The notes beneath the pieces were generated by a model. The model worked only from the letters and a program-made list of their open reading frames with translations. It made no database searches and was not told where the DNA came from. Positions 32,085 to 43,010 of a DNA stretch of 64,000 bases are shown piece after piece. The stretch covers positions 17,935,246 through 17,999,245 of the forward strand of contig NC_133659.1 of the NCBI RefSeq assembly GCF_037893015.1. Direction: 5' to 3'. The position numbers and the translations under genes are program-made. The stretch comes from Macrotis lagotis (taxonomy: Eukaryota > Chordata > Mammalia > Peramelemorphia > Peramelidae). Positions within the stretch are counted from its first letter, which is position 1. Every line of letters starts with the position of its first letter.

Positions 32085-35000
32085 TTCAATGCAAGGATAG
32101 TATGCCATATTCATCTTTCTAGAAACTTTTTACTTTCACATTTTTCTAGCTTCCTCCCTTCCTCCCCAGGATATTGAATAATCTGATATAGGTTATACAT
32201 GTATAACCATGTTTAACATATTTCTAGTTTAGTCTTGTTTTGAAAGAAGAATCAGAACTAAGGGGGGGGAACATGAGGAAAAGAAAAAATAAAATAAAAT
32301 TTAAAAAGTGAAAATAGTAATGCTTTGATCTGCATTCAGACTCCATGGTTTTTTCCCCTCTGAATATAGATTACATTTTCTATCATAAGTCTTTCAGAAC
32401 TGCCATTGGTCACCAGACTTGCTAAAAAGAGCTGAATCCATCGAGGCTGATCAATCTCACAATGTTGCTGTTAATGTTTGCAATGTTCTCCTGGTTCTGT
32501 TCACTTCACTGAGCATTAGTTCATGCAAGTCTTTCCAGGTTTTTCTGAAGTCCACTTCATCTTCCACTTGTGATTTCTTATAGGAAAATAATATACCACA
32601 TTCATATACTGTAACTAGGTCAGTCATTCCCCAATTGTTGGACATCCCCTCATTTTCCAATTATTTACCACTATAGAAAGAATTGCTATAAATATTTTTG
32701 TACATTTACTGTTTTTTTTATTTTTATGATCTCTTTTGGAAAACAGGCCTAGAAGTAGTATGACTGGATCAAAGGATTAGCACAGTTTATTGCCTTTGGG
32801 TACAGTTCCAAATTGCTCTCCAGAATGGTTGGATTCAGTTTCCAACCACACCAACAATGAATGTATGGTGTCCCTTTTTCCTCACATTCATCATTTTTCT
32901 TTTTTGGCATTTTAGCCAATCTGATTGGTTTGAGATGGTGCTTCGGTATTGTTTTTATTTGAATTTCCTTAATCAATAGTGATTTAGAGCATTTTTTTCA
33001 TAACATTATAGATAACTTGAATTTCTATATCTGAAAACTACCTGTTTATATCCTTTAACCCTTTATCAATTGGGGATTTGTATTCTTATTACTTTGACTC
33101 AGTTTTCTATATAGTTTAGAAATGAGTCCTTTATCAGAAACAATGACTGTGAAAATTGTTTTCATTTTTTCTGTGATCCTTCTAATTTTGGTTGCATTGG
33201 TTTTATTTGTGCAAAACTTTTTAATTTAATGAAATAAAAATGATTCATTTTTCAGTTTATAATGTTCTCCATCTCTTTTGGTCATCAACTCCTCTCCTCT
33301 TCATAGATCAGACAGATAGACTATTCTTTATTCTCCTAGTTGACTTATGCTATCACCCTTTATATATAATTCCTGTAGTTATTTCAACCTTATCTTGATA
33401 TCGGGTGTAAGATGTTGGCCTTTGCCTAGTTTCTGCCATACAATTTTCCAGTTTTCCAACAATTTTTGTCAAATAGTGATTTCTTAGATCAGAAGTTGAA
33501 ATTTTGGTGTTGATCAAATAATGGATTACTAGTCACTCACCACTATTTCTTTTGTACCTAATCTATTCCACTCATCTACCACTCTATTTCTTAACCAGTT
33601 CCAAAAAGTTTTGATGACTGCCACTTTATAATATAATTTTAGATCTGGTATGAGTAGGCCACCTTCCTTTGTCTTTTTTTTTCATTGATTACATTGATTT
33701 TCTTGACCTTTTGCTCCTCTAGATGATTTTTTAAAAAAATTTTTTCTAGCCCTATAAAGTAATTTTGTATTTTGATTGATTATAACTGAACGAGTTATTT
33801 AAGTAGCATTGTCATTTTTATAATATTAGCTCAGCCTACCCATGAATATTTGTCATTTTTCCAGTTGTTTAGACCTGACTTGATTTAGGTGAAAAGTGTT
33901 TTATAATTGTGTTCATATAGTTTTTGTGTTTGTCTTGGCAGGTAGACTCCCAAATATTTCATATTGTCTACAGTTACTTTAACTGGAATTTTTCTTTTTA
34001 TCTCTTGTTGAATTTTGTTGGTAATAAGTAGAAATGCTGAATATTTATGTGAGTTTATATATCCTCCAACTTAGCTAAAATTTTTAATTGCATCAGGTTT
34101 TAGTTGATTTTCTAGGATTCTCTAAGTATATCATCAGCAAAGAGTAAGTTTTGTTTCCTCATTGCCTATTCTCATTCCTTCAATTTCTTTTTCATTTCCT
34201 ATTGCTAGTGTTGATAATGGGCCTCATTGTTTCATGTGCAATCTTATTGTAAGTGCTTCTAGCTTAAACCCATTACATATAATGCTTGCTGGTGGTTTGA
34301 GATATTGTTCATCATTTCAAGGAAAAATACATTTATTTCTAAGCTATCTAATGTTTTTAATAGTAATAAATGTTATATTTTTGTCAAAAGTTTTTTCAGC
34401 ATCTATTGCAAAATTATATGATTTTTGTTATGTTTGTTACTGATAAGGCCAATTATGCTGATAATTTTCCTAATATTAAACTTTTCCTTTATTCCTGGTA
34501 TAAATTCTGGTTATAGTATATTATCTTAGAAATACCTTGCTGTAATTTCTTTGTTAATATTTTGTTTAAAATTTTTATGTCGATATTTATTAGAGAAATT
34601 GGATTATGATTTTCTTAATCTGTTTTGGCTTTGCCTGGTTTAAGTATCAGCACCACATTGGTGTGACAGAAGGAATTTAATAGAATTCATTTGACTACTT
34701 TTTCAGATAGTTTATATAGAATTAGAAACAATTATTCTTTAAATGTTTGATAGAATTCACTCATGAATCCATTTGAGCCTAGAGATTTGTCTCAGGGAGT
34801 TTATTAATGGTTTGTTCAAATTCTTTTTCTGATGTAGGATTATTTAAGCACTGAATTTGCTCTCCTGTTAATCTGCACAATTTGTATTTTTGTAGATATT
34901 CAGCCAAATCATTCAAATTGTCAGATTTATTGGCATACACTTGAGCAAAATTTCTCATTGATAATGAGAATTTATTTCTCATTGATAATGTATTCACTCT

Positions 35001-35745
35001 TTCGATTTTTTAATACTGATAATTTGATTTTCTTCTGTCTTCACTGGTAGTGAATTCATTCTTTTCATTTTTAATATCACTAATGTAGTTTTCTTTCTTA
35101 TTAACAAAATTAACCAAAGATTGATCTATTTTATTATTTTTTATAAAACCAACTCAATTATATTTATTAGTTCAATTGTTTCCTTACTTTCAATTTATTA
35201 ATCTCTCCTTTGATTTTGAGAATTTCTAATTTGATATTTAATTGGGAATTGTTAATTTGTTTTATTCCTATCTTTTGTAGTTGCGTGCCCTATTCATTGA
35301 TGCTGTATTTAATTCGATGCCCTATTCATTGATCACCTTTGCTCTATTTTATTCATATAAGCATTTAGAGATATAAAATTTCCCTTAATTATTACTTTGG
35401 CTATATCCCACAAGTTTTGGAATGTTGTAAAACTGTTGTCATTATCTTGGATGAAATTATTGATTATTTCTATGATATAGTGTTTGATCCACTCATTCTC
35501 TAAAATTAAGTTATTTGGTTTCTAATTACTTTTAGTCTATTTGTCCAAGACCCTTTATTACAAAGCATTTTTATTGCATCATAATATGAAAAGGATGCAT
35601 TTGATATTTTTGTCTTTTTGCATTTAATTGCGCAGTTTTAATGTCCTGATATATGGTCAATTTTTACATAGAATCTCTGAGAAAAAGGTATATTCCTTTC
35701 TATCCCCAGTCAATTTTCATCTATATTTTTCAACTTCTTCCATCT
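32085..35745 (-). mobile_element. 5'-truncated L1 retrotransposon, antisense, with degraded ORF2
   Basis: From left to right the + strand shows the reversed 3'UTR (32100-32350), then the ORF2 C-terminus, then the reverse-transcriptase region, ending near 35745 between RT and endonuclease. The minus frame at 32457-32660 includes DFRKTWKDLHELMLSEVNRT, an L1 ORF2 C-terminal motif. The minus frame at 34779-34997 includes [20 protein letters not shown] and [20 protein letters not shown], the segment just before the RT core. Stops and indels break ORF2 throughout. Small internal duplications occur at 34947-34990 and 35287-35335. The endonuclease, ORF1 and 5'UTR are missing. Confidence 0.92.
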
Positions 35746-35831
35746 TGACCAGAGTGGCATAGATAGCATGTTGGCGACCCAAGTTTTGAACCTTGGTTCT
35801 ATGACCCAAATCCCATATTCTTTCAAAATCC

Positions 35832-36055
35832 TTTGTTGTCATTCAGTCACATCCTACTCTTCACTTCCCCAGGGACTGTTAGGTTTTCTTGACAAAGATA
35901 CCGTAGTAGTTTGCCGTTTCCTTTTCCAGTGGATCAGAGCAAATAGAGGGTAAGTGACTTGATCAGGGTCACACAGCTAAGTAAGAGTCTGTGACTGTAT
36001 TCAGAGTCAGGTCTTCCTGACTCCAGGTCCAGTACTTTATCTAGTAGCTGTCTCT
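35832..36055 (-). repeat. MAR1 CORE-SINE, antisense
   Basis: 'ttgttgtcattcagtcacat', 'gttaggttttcttgacaaag', 'gtaagtgacttgatcagggt' and 'ccaggtccagtactttatct' follow the reversed MAR1 order. The core is slightly shortened. Confidence 0.88.
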
Positions 36056-36149
36056 TTCAAAATGCTACATGCTATTATATCTATTATTACTGTTATCATG
36101 ATACCTTCAATTGTTAAAATAAGGTTATAGTATCTTCCAATCTTACATC

Positions 36150-36515
36150 ATTATTCTCAATATAAAATCATAGATTTCTACCTGGAAGAGACTTAAGGGA
36201 TCATCTAGTTTCATTCATTTAATTTTATCAAGGGATGGAGTGATTTGTTCAAGGACTTCAGGGAAGTGAGTGACACTGGAAACTTGACTCGTATTCAAAA
36301 TGATCAATTGAACTCCCATTGCAGTAATGAAAAGAACTTGGAGTTTTAGAAGCAGTAGCTTGAAATCTCAGCTCAAACACTAGTGGTATAGCTCTAGGCA
36401 AACCATGAGGCTGAAAGAGCCTGTTTTTGCAACTATGAAATGGGTAAATAATACCTATAATACCCAATTGACAGGGTATTTGGGAAGGAAAGGAAATAAT
36501 AACGTATTATGTAGA
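36150..36515. repeat. MIR-like fragments
   Basis: 36150-36265 reads as an antisense-type piece ('gaagagacttaagggatcat'). 36315-36510 reads as a sense MIR ('gaacttggagttttagaagc', 'tttttgcaactatgaaatgg', 'gggtaaataatacctataat'). Confidence 0.5.
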
Positions 36516-36559
36516 ATTTCCCTACTCTCCCAGTACAACTTTAACTTTGTTGTAATATG

Positions 36560-37160
36560 AACAAATCAGAGAATTTTTTTTAATTATGTCTCCCTCCTGT
36601 GTCACACTCAAACCAAAACTTTACTGTTGGCTTCTGTCACTAACCTTGGAGGCCATCCATTCCATTCCTGGACAGTTCTAATTGTGGAAAAAAAAAAAAA
36701 CTTCTTCCCAACAATGAACAATTGAAAAGAGTATCAAAGCCCTCCAGATTTTGGAACCAATGCAACCTCTTGGAAACTTCTACCCCTTGTCCTTGGTTCT
36801 ACTCCCTGGGAATAAGTCAAATTCTGCCTGATGCTTTCATTTGACATCCTTTAGTACTTCAAAACAGAGTTCGTGTCTCTCCCACCCAAGGTTTTCTTCT
36901 CAAAGCTGAAGGCCTCCCTCCAATTGCTTTCATGTCTTTTTTGGTAGCATCTCAAGGACTCAACTCTGCTGCTCCCCTTCTGTTGTATATATTATGATAT
37001 TTCCATGTTCCTCTTCAAATGTTTTCCCTACACTGGATGATATTCCAAATATGGTCTGATCAGGGCACAGAACAATGGAACTTTGAGTCACCATTTCTCT
37101 CCATGGAAAAAATAACTCCATTTTCTGCTTTTTCTTTTTAAGTCAAGGAATGTCTTGATC
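36560..37160 (-). mobile_element. L3/CR1-type LINE 3' region, antisense
   Basis: 'aggccatccattccattcct', 'ggacagttctaattgtggaa', 'ccttgtccttggttctactc' and 'ccaaatatggtctgatcagg' match the antisense 3' part of L3/CR1. It covers a region that partly overlaps, in family coordinates, the copy at 27400-27750. A 13-base A-run sits at about 36688. Confidence 0.7.
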
Positions 37161-37585
37161 TGAAAGCTTAAACCATAAGCTAATGCTTGTCATAGCCAAG
37201 TTTTACTCCAAATTGATTTAGGAGCATTCATTTTATTGTCTTTCATTCTGCTTTGGGAAAATAAAAAAGGTAAATGATGATGGCAAAATATTGCAAGACA
37301 AATGATGAGGGTAGAATAAATACAGGAGACAAATGAGGACAGTGTAGAGTTGGGATCATTTGGGACATTCCAAAGACAAGCAGTATATTAATAGGATTTG
37401 GTTAAGGCAAATTGAGCTCTCCATTGTTTTTCCTTGAAACAGCAATGTTTCCTATGAGAAAGACAGTTTCCCATAGTTTTTCAGCATCCTAAAGACTAAT
37501 CTACCCAAGATTCTTTGCAGAAATAACAAAGTTTCAGAGTAAAATAACAAAAGTAGAAGATGTAGGTCCTGATATTCTATCATTC
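37161..37585. other. Unassigned sequence
   Basis: No recognisable feature. Confidence 0.5.
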
Positions 37586-37589
37586 CAGA

Positions 37590-37743
37590 CTTTTTTTTTT
37601 AGTTTTTGCAAGGCAATGGGGTTAAGTGACTTGCCCAAGGCTACCCAGCTAGGTCATTATGAAGTATCTGAGTCTGGATTTGAACTCAGGTCCTCCTAAC
37701 TCCAGAGTAGGTATTCTATCCACTGCACCACCTAGCTGCCCCT
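37590..37743 (-). repeat. WSINE1-like SINE, antisense
   Basis: T-run, 'agtttttgcaaggcaatggg', 'ttgaactcaggtcctcctaa' and a head ending 'gcaccacctagctgcccc'. Its sequence is close to the consensus of the other copies. The flanking duplication is obscured by T-rich sequence on both sides. Confidence 0.93.
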
Positions 37744-37799
37744 TCTTTTTTTTCTTTTAAAAGATTTATTGATGCCATTATGTTTCTATATCATTGCCA

Positions 37800-37935
37800 T
37801 TTATGAATATACTCCATTAGATTGTTACCTCCTTGGAGACAGGGACTGCCTTTTGCTACTTTTTTATAGAACCAGTGCTTAGCACAGTGATTGACACATA
37901 GCAGATACTTAATAAATATTGCTTTATTGAGTTAA
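37800..37935 (+). repeat. L2 3' terminus
   Basis: 'ctccttggagacagggactg', 'gtgcttagcacagtgattga' and 'cacatagcagatacttaata' give a well-preserved L2 3' end. Confidence 0.8.
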
Positions 37936-38124
37936 ATAATCCTTTTTCAAGTTCTAAGACAATCTTTGTCACAAAGGAAGAAAAAAAAAATGTTAGGTCA
38001 AGTCAACCCACTTATCCCTTCATCTGATAATGGAGTCAATATTGCACATTCATGGTACTCTTCCTTGCCATTAGAAGGGGAAAGTTTTTTCCTGCTTTGG
38101 AGTTAAATCTAGGAACCCTATGTT

Positions 38125-38330
38125 TCTATTTCTATTATTGTATAGTCATGTCAGACTTCTTCTCACTTTATTTGGGGTTTTCTTGGCAAAGATACCAGAG
38201 TAGTTTCTCATTTCCTTCTACAGCTCATTTTACTGAGGAGGAAACTGAGACAGAGTTAAGTGACTTGCTCAGGGTCTCATAGCTAGTGAGTGTCTTGAGA
38301 TGACATTTGATACTTCCTGAGTATAGGCAT
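38125..38330 (-). repeat. MAR1 CORE-SINE, antisense
   Basis: 'ggggttttcttggcaaagat', 'agctcattttactgaggagg' and 'gagttaagtgacttgctcag' are clear; the head is eroded. It lies just left of the pogo-like element. Confidence 0.85.
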
Positions 38331-38354
38331 GATATCTGTTTGCTGTGACACTTA

Positions 38355-39025
38355 CCATATTTCCTCATATATAAGATGCACCACTTTTCAAAAGATTTGG
38401 GATCTAAAAACTGGGAGCATCTCTTTGTGCTCATTGTTTCACATTTGTTGCAGGTATATTAGGCTTTGTCACATTCTGTTCAGAAATGACTCAGAAAATA
38501 TTTTCATCCAGTGCTGAATTCAAGGTCAAAGCAATCCAATTTGCAAAAGTGAATGGAAATCATGCTGCTGAATGTCAATTTGGTCCTCCTCCAACTGAGA
38601 AAAGAATCCAAGACTGGCTCAGAAGAAGAAACCCAACTGAAAATGCCAAGGCAGAAGAAGGTCAGGAGAGGCAAGGCAGTAAAATGGCCAGTTTTAGAGA
38701 ACAGATTAAAGAGATGGATTGAAGAGCAAAGGGCAATCAGAATTCCTGTGTTCAAAAAGATGGTTCAGCATGAGGGAAGAAGAATTGCTAATGAATAAGA
38801 AGTTACTGATTTCAAAGAAGGACACAATTGGTACTTCAGGTTCTTGAAACAGAATGCACTAAATGTGTCCACACACCAGACTTACCCAAAAGATGCCTGA
38901 AAGCTATGAGCAGAAGATCTTTGACTTTCATGATGCATAAAACTTGAGTTCAATAACTTTATGCAATATTTTTTTCCAAATTTTGGGCCCCCAAATTAAG
39001 GTGCATCTTATTTGGGGAAATCTGC
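38355..39025 (+). mobile_element. Pogo-like DNA transposon, internally deleted (671 bp)
   Basis: The ends are terminal inverted repeats. The left end reads CCATATTTCCTCATATATAA then GATGCACC; the right end, reversed, reads GCAGATTTCCCCAAATAAGA then TGCACC. They share ATTTCC and a perfect 12-base ATAAGATGCACC. The dinucleotide TA lies immediately outside both ends (38353-38354 and 39026-39027), the target duplication of the Tc1/mariner-pogo superfamily. The interior is a transposase remnant carrying only DNA-binding domains. Full-length relatives are usually over 2 kb, so the catalytic part was lost by internal deletion. Confidence 0.88.
38486..38940 (+). pseudogene. Remnant of a pogo-type transposase, DNA-binding half only
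   Basis: Translation from the ATG at 38486 gives MTQKIFSSSAEFKVKAIQFA, then VNGNHAAECQFGPPPTEKRI and QDWLRR, an N-terminal pogo/Brinker-like helix-turn-helix. After a frameshift near 38635 the second frame gives VRRGKAVKWPVLENRLKRWI, then EEQRAIRIPVFKKM, a stop at 38796, and FKEGHNWYFRFLKQN: the CENP-B/Tc5-type second helix-turn-helix. After a further shift near 38890 it reads KMPESYEQKIFDFHDA and stops. The DDE catalytic domain is absent. The resemblance to vertebrate pogo-derived proteins such as POGK is from memory. Confidence 0.85.
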
Positions 39026-39335
39026 TAGCTGCCCATATTTCTGCTACTAATATATGGGCACACTAACAAATGTTTCCACTGCTAAAATTTTCAGTCCAGA
39101 GTAGATGAAGAAAGGGCACCATGGAGGAGTGACCGGCTTAGTATCAACTTAGGAAGCATATGAGAAATTGTTCTTTATGAAGTAACAATAGGTAACAAAC
39201 ACCTGCATGATCCCCTTCAAGGATTTGCACTCATAAATTTGACCTCATTTCATCAGATCCTCATTCTGGTCATAAGAAGCTTGTTGAACAAGTATTCTCA
39301 TATTCCATCTTGTTAAACCAAGGCATTAAAAAAGT
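39026..39335. other. Unassigned sequence
   Basis: No recognisable feature. Confidence 0.45.
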
Positions 39336-39705
39336 AGCTAATAGGAATTTAGATCTAGAAATGAATCTAATAGGAGACCCAAACTGACTCCCTCAGATAA
39401 GAAAACTGAGGCCCCAGAAAAGGAACTTGACCAGTTACAAATAAGAAGAGTTGAGATGAGCTTATCTTTCTCGTTAGATTGCAAGTTTCCTGACAACCCA
39501 ATCTTGCTTTGTTGGTTGATTGGTTGGTTTTTCTGTTTCCCCATCTCTTTAACAGAGTGCCAGTAAGGACTTAATAAATTCCTTTGGTTTGACTGACTGA
39601 AGTCTGACTTCTTTCCAAAATCATAATGCAGTGGCTTTACCAAGGGTGCACAGTTAGGAAGTGACAAATCAAGGGTTGGAACCCAGAACTAATTTAACTC
39701 TTTCA
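39336..39705 (-). repeat. MIR-like fragments around an L2 3' end
   Basis: 'agataagaaaactgaggccc' (39396) and 'ggtgcacagttaggaagtga' (39645) are antisense MIR pieces. 'cagtaaggacttaataaatt' (39560) is an L2 terminus on the + strand. Confidence 0.5.
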
Positions 39706-40495
39706 TTCTACATTTAATGAAAATGTTGTCTAGATTCAATGGTCTATGTGAGTTAGCTTGAAAGGATGTGGAATTAGAGTAAGAATGAGTACCTTGCAGC
39801 AAGGAAGATGCTAGTTAAAATTCTGATTCAGACCTTTACTGGGTCCCATGGGAGGATTTCCTTACCCTGAGGAAATCTCAGGTCTGGACTCAATAAGCAA
39901 ATCTCTGACACCAAATGGCTTTTCTTTCCTCTTCTCTTTCTTTCATCACTTGGGTGATTTCTCCTTCCTGGGCTTTGTTTTCTCTGTGCATCCCACACCT
40001 TTAGATTGTCCCAGTTAGTTATAAATCCACTGCCAGGGGCTCCATCCTTTATTCTCATCAGTGCTCCCTGGGCTGCTGAGGGAGCCGTGGTCTGAGTCAG
40101 TAATGACGTGCAGGTTTGTAGGGAAACTGGGACTGATGAAATCCAGAAGCCTTGGGATGTGGCTGTGACAGAGACCAGAGACCCTGGCTCTGCCTTTGGA
40201 AACCAGGAATCTCCCCATCTGCTTCTAGGACCAGCAGCATCCCACGCCCCCTTCAATAGTCAGGGCTAGATAATGAGGCTGAGATGGTCTCTGAAAATAA
40301 ACGGAGGCTCAGATGTTTAGTGAACAGATCTCTATAAAAAGGGACTGGCAGCAAACAAGCACAAAGACAATCCCATGTTCCCTTAAGCTTTTCTTTTTCC
40401 CTTTGCTAAAAATTGGGGCCCTGCTAGCCACTTCCATCATTTGAGGGTTCTTTGAGAACTAGAAAAAATGGTTTTCTATGTCAACAATGCCACCT
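39706..40495. other. Unique-looking, locally GC-richer sequence
   Basis: No repeat family is recognised. 40000-40260 has higher GC than its surroundings and contains TGACGTGC (about 40103). TCTATAAAAAGGG at 40331-40343 is a good TATA-box match. A minus-strand frame at 39828-40256 is open for 142 codons but has no recognised domain. I do not call a gene or promoter. Confidence 0.4.
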
Positions 40496-40600
40496 GCCCC
40501 ACGTCTCCTCACCCCCATTTTAAAGATGAAGGGAATGACTTCCCCAAAGTCACTCTGCTAATTAATGGTAGAATTGCTATTTCTGGAATCTGGTAGAAGT
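40496..40600 (-). repeat. MIR-like fragment, antisense
   Basis: 'acccccattttaaagatgaa' followed by 'gacttccccaaagtcactct' is a worn core. Confidence 0.6.
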
Positions 40601-41114
40601 GTGACCACTGGATTTAAGTCTTACTGGACATCATACATTTCAGATTTCTTTCCACAAGTGACTTTGGACTATAGGGATCTCATTGGAGACAGGAAAAACA
40701 GAGAGTGGGAAAAGATCATATATAATATACTTTGCATTATGATTCTATTTCTTTCTATGTCCATTTTAGATAATCTGAAAGGTCTCTTTCAGCTCTAATA
40801 GACTATGTCCTACCAGACATTTTTGTGTCCCTGGTCCTTTCTGGATTTAACTTTTTAGATTTCCATCCAATTCCAACACTCCCTGGTTCTAAGACTTTCT
40901 TCCTATGCTGATACTTCATGTTCTAATATTTTAAGCTACTTGTCAAAATTTAGCTTATTATTTTGTCTCTTCTACCCTTTTTCCTTTCCATTTCCTAAGA
41001 ATATTGTACATTCCAATATGCCTTTGAGCTTTGACATTTTAAAGTCTGTTATAATATTCTGCTTCTAAGGTTCTTTCCAGCTATATTATTCAATCTTCTA
41101 AATTCCCTTTCAGG
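40601..41114. other. Unassigned sequence
   Basis: Pyrimidine-rich on the + strand with repeated 'ccttcta/ttctaa' motifs but no family recognised. Confidence 0.4.
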
Positions 41115-41290
41115 GTATTTCAGGGTAACTGTTAGTGGAACTATGAATTGGTGAAGATCTTCTGGAAAGCAAATTAGAGCCATTTCTCAAAAGTTATTAA
41201 GCTGTTTGTATTCTTTGACTCAGGGATTCCATACTAGGTCTATTCCCCAAAGAGATTTAAAAAAAATCAACCCTAATGATTTACTTAGAA
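41115..41290 (+). mobile_element. Short L1 ORF2-end fragment, sense
   Basis: 'gttagtggaactatgaattg', 'ctggaaagcaaattagagcc' and 'attccatactaggtctattc' then 'cccaaagagatttaaaa' match the sense version of the L1 ORF2 C-terminal region. It is truncated on both sides. Confidence 0.7.
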
Positions 41291-41685
41291 AACCCTAGAG
41301 AGTCAACTAAAACAAAGAAATAGTGCTCCCAAATTTTACATATTACACATTATACTTTTAACTTCCCATTTATTAGAAATAAATGTGAATAAGTAGTAGT
41401 ACTAATAGAAGATTAATACTTAAATCTATGATGATGTGCCTAACATTGAGTTATAAAAGGACTCATCTATGAACTGACAGATGTATTCCCTTATCTCCCT
41501 TCTGACTCTACCACAATTCTATGAAATCATAAAGGGGGAACTTCTTGAGATCTTCAGAAAATTGTGGATTTTAATTCAAAGCACGGAGAAGACGTAAATG
41601 AAAAGAGATTGAATAAGCAAGAGTACAATGGAGTGTGCTGATAGACCAATAGGAAAAACATTAAAAAGTGATCTTTAATTACTCG
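41291..41685. other. Unassigned sequence
   Basis: No recognisable feature. Confidence 0.45.
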
Positions 41686-42345
41686 ATCAATAGGCACTTA
41701 CTGTATGACCCCATGGAAGATGCCATGCTGGCCACTGACAAAGACAGAGTGATGAATAGGATATAATCCTTGTATACAAGAAGTTAATATAATCAATAAA
41801 ATATAAAAAAGATAAAAACCTAAAATAGAAGACAGAGTTTGATAACCATAAGATGAGTGATAAAAATAACATGTTAAAATCGTCTCTTCTGGGCTGTGCC
41901 ATTGTTTCTATTTTATGTTTGAAGAAATTGAATTTCAGTGAGTCTGTGACTTATCCAAGGCCACGGAGTTAATAACTTGCACATTTAGAACTCATATGCA
42001 TCCCTACATGTTGAGTTTGTAGTCAATTGAATCTCATTATAATTATTTTATAGCTGAGGAAACCAAGTCTCAGAGACATTGTGACTTGTTGGCAATCAAT
42101 GGTAGAGTCAGAATTAGTGCTTATTTTCTGGTATCATGGCCAGTATTTGCTTCATCTCATATAATACTGCCTCTCATCATGTCAAGGTACAAGGATGGCT
42201 TCCAGCTTTGGAGAAGGGGGGGATTTTATTTCTTAGATCTTCTATTAAATAACTGTGTGACTTTAGACTAGCATTTCACTTCTCTGAGCCTCAATTTCTC
42301 CACATACAAAATGAGTCATTTGGAAGTAGGGGGAGAAGGGAAGGG
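41686..42345. repeat. L2 and MIR fragments
   Basis: 41690-41800 resembles L2 ('ataggcacttactgtatgac'). 41895-42000 ('gacttatccaaggccacgga') and 42030-42165 ('agctgaggaaaccaagtctc') are antisense MIR cores. 42235-42315 ('ctgagcctcaatttctccac') is a sense MIR core. Confidence 0.5.
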
Positions 42346-42349
42346 AGAT

Positions 42350-42545
42350 GGGAAGGCAGCCAGGTTGTATAGTAGATAGAGTGCTAGACTTGGAGTTGGG
42401 AATAGTCATCTTCCTCAGTCCAAATTTTCCCTCAGTCACTTACTGGCTATGTGACCCTAGGCAAGTCACTTAATTCTGTTTGCCTCAAAGAAATGGCAAA
42501 CCATTGCAGCATCTTTGGCACAAAATCCCCAAACTAAAGAATGAC
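42350..42545 (+). repeat. MAR1 CORE-SINE, sense
   Basis: Head 'ggcagccaggttgtatagta', then 'gtgaccctaggcaagtcact', then tail 'aaatggcaaaccattgcagc' and 'cacaaaatccccaaactaaa'. The box-B region is altered by a small insertion. Confidence 0.85.
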
Positions 42546-42559
42546 AAAAAGGGGAAGGC

Positions 42560-42674
42560 AGGGGGTGGCTAGGTGGCACAGTGGATAGAACACTGGCCCT
42601 GGAGTCAGGAATACCTGAGTTCAAATCCAGCCTCAAACACTTAATAATAACCTAGCTGTGTGGCCAACTGCCAG
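42560..42674 (+). repeat. WSINE1-like SINE, sense, truncated after the tRNA-related part
   Basis: Perfect head 'ggggtggctaggtggcacag', box B 'gagttcaaatccagcc' and 'taataataacctagctgtgt', then it stops before the usual 'ttgggcaagtcactt'. The flanks CAAAAAGGGGAAGG at 42545-42558 and 42675-42688 are identical, so the short form inserted as such or lost its tail without losing the flanks. Confidence 0.92.
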
Positions 42675-42699
42675 CAAAAAGGGGAAGGAAAAAGAATAA

Positions 42700-43010
42700 G
42701 CATTTATGTAGCACCTATTATGAACCAGGCACAATTATTATCTGATTTGATCCTCCCACAGACTTTCCAAGTATGTGTTATTTTTTTCTTTTTTTTCTTT
42801 TTTGTTTGCAAGGCAATGGAATTAAATAACTTGTCCAAGGTTACACAAATAGGTAATTAATATGTTCCCGGGGCTGTATCTGAACACTGGGCCACCTAGC
42901 TGCCCCCAGGTATATGTTATTATCCTCATTTTACAAGTGAGGAAACCGAGGCAGAGAGCGATTGAGTCATTTGCCCAGAGTCACACTGCTAGAATATATC
43001 TGAGGCTTTA
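42700..43010 (-). repeat. MIR SINE, antisense, split by a WSINE
   Basis: The left part (42700-42780) reads 'catttatgtagcacctatta' and 'ctgatttgatcctcccacag'. The right part (42910-43010) reads 'tattatcctcattttacaag', 'tgaggaaaccgaggcagaga' and 'gcccagagtcacactgctag'. Together they make one MIR interrupted at 42783-42908. Confidence 0.8.
42783..42908 (-). repeat. WSINE1-like SINE, antisense, nested in a MIR
   Basis: T-rich tail, 'gtttgcaaggcaatggaatt', 'acttgtccaaggttacacaa' and a head ending 'gggccacctagctgccccc'. The middle is deleted. GTATGTGTTAT (42771) and GTATATGTTAT (42910) are the target duplication, with one difference. Confidence 0.9.

Noticed and set aside
32085..35745. Possibility of an active L1 copy
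   Set aside because: 5'-truncated and ORF2 carries many stops and indels.
39828..40256. 142-codon open frame on the minus strand
   Set aside because: Lies in locally GC-rich sequence, which lowers stop frequency; no domain recognised. Kept only as a compositional finding.
40468..40600. ATG-initiated frame downstream of the TATA-like TCTATAAAAAGGG
   Set aside because: Part of the frame is an antisense MIR core, so it is not an original exon.
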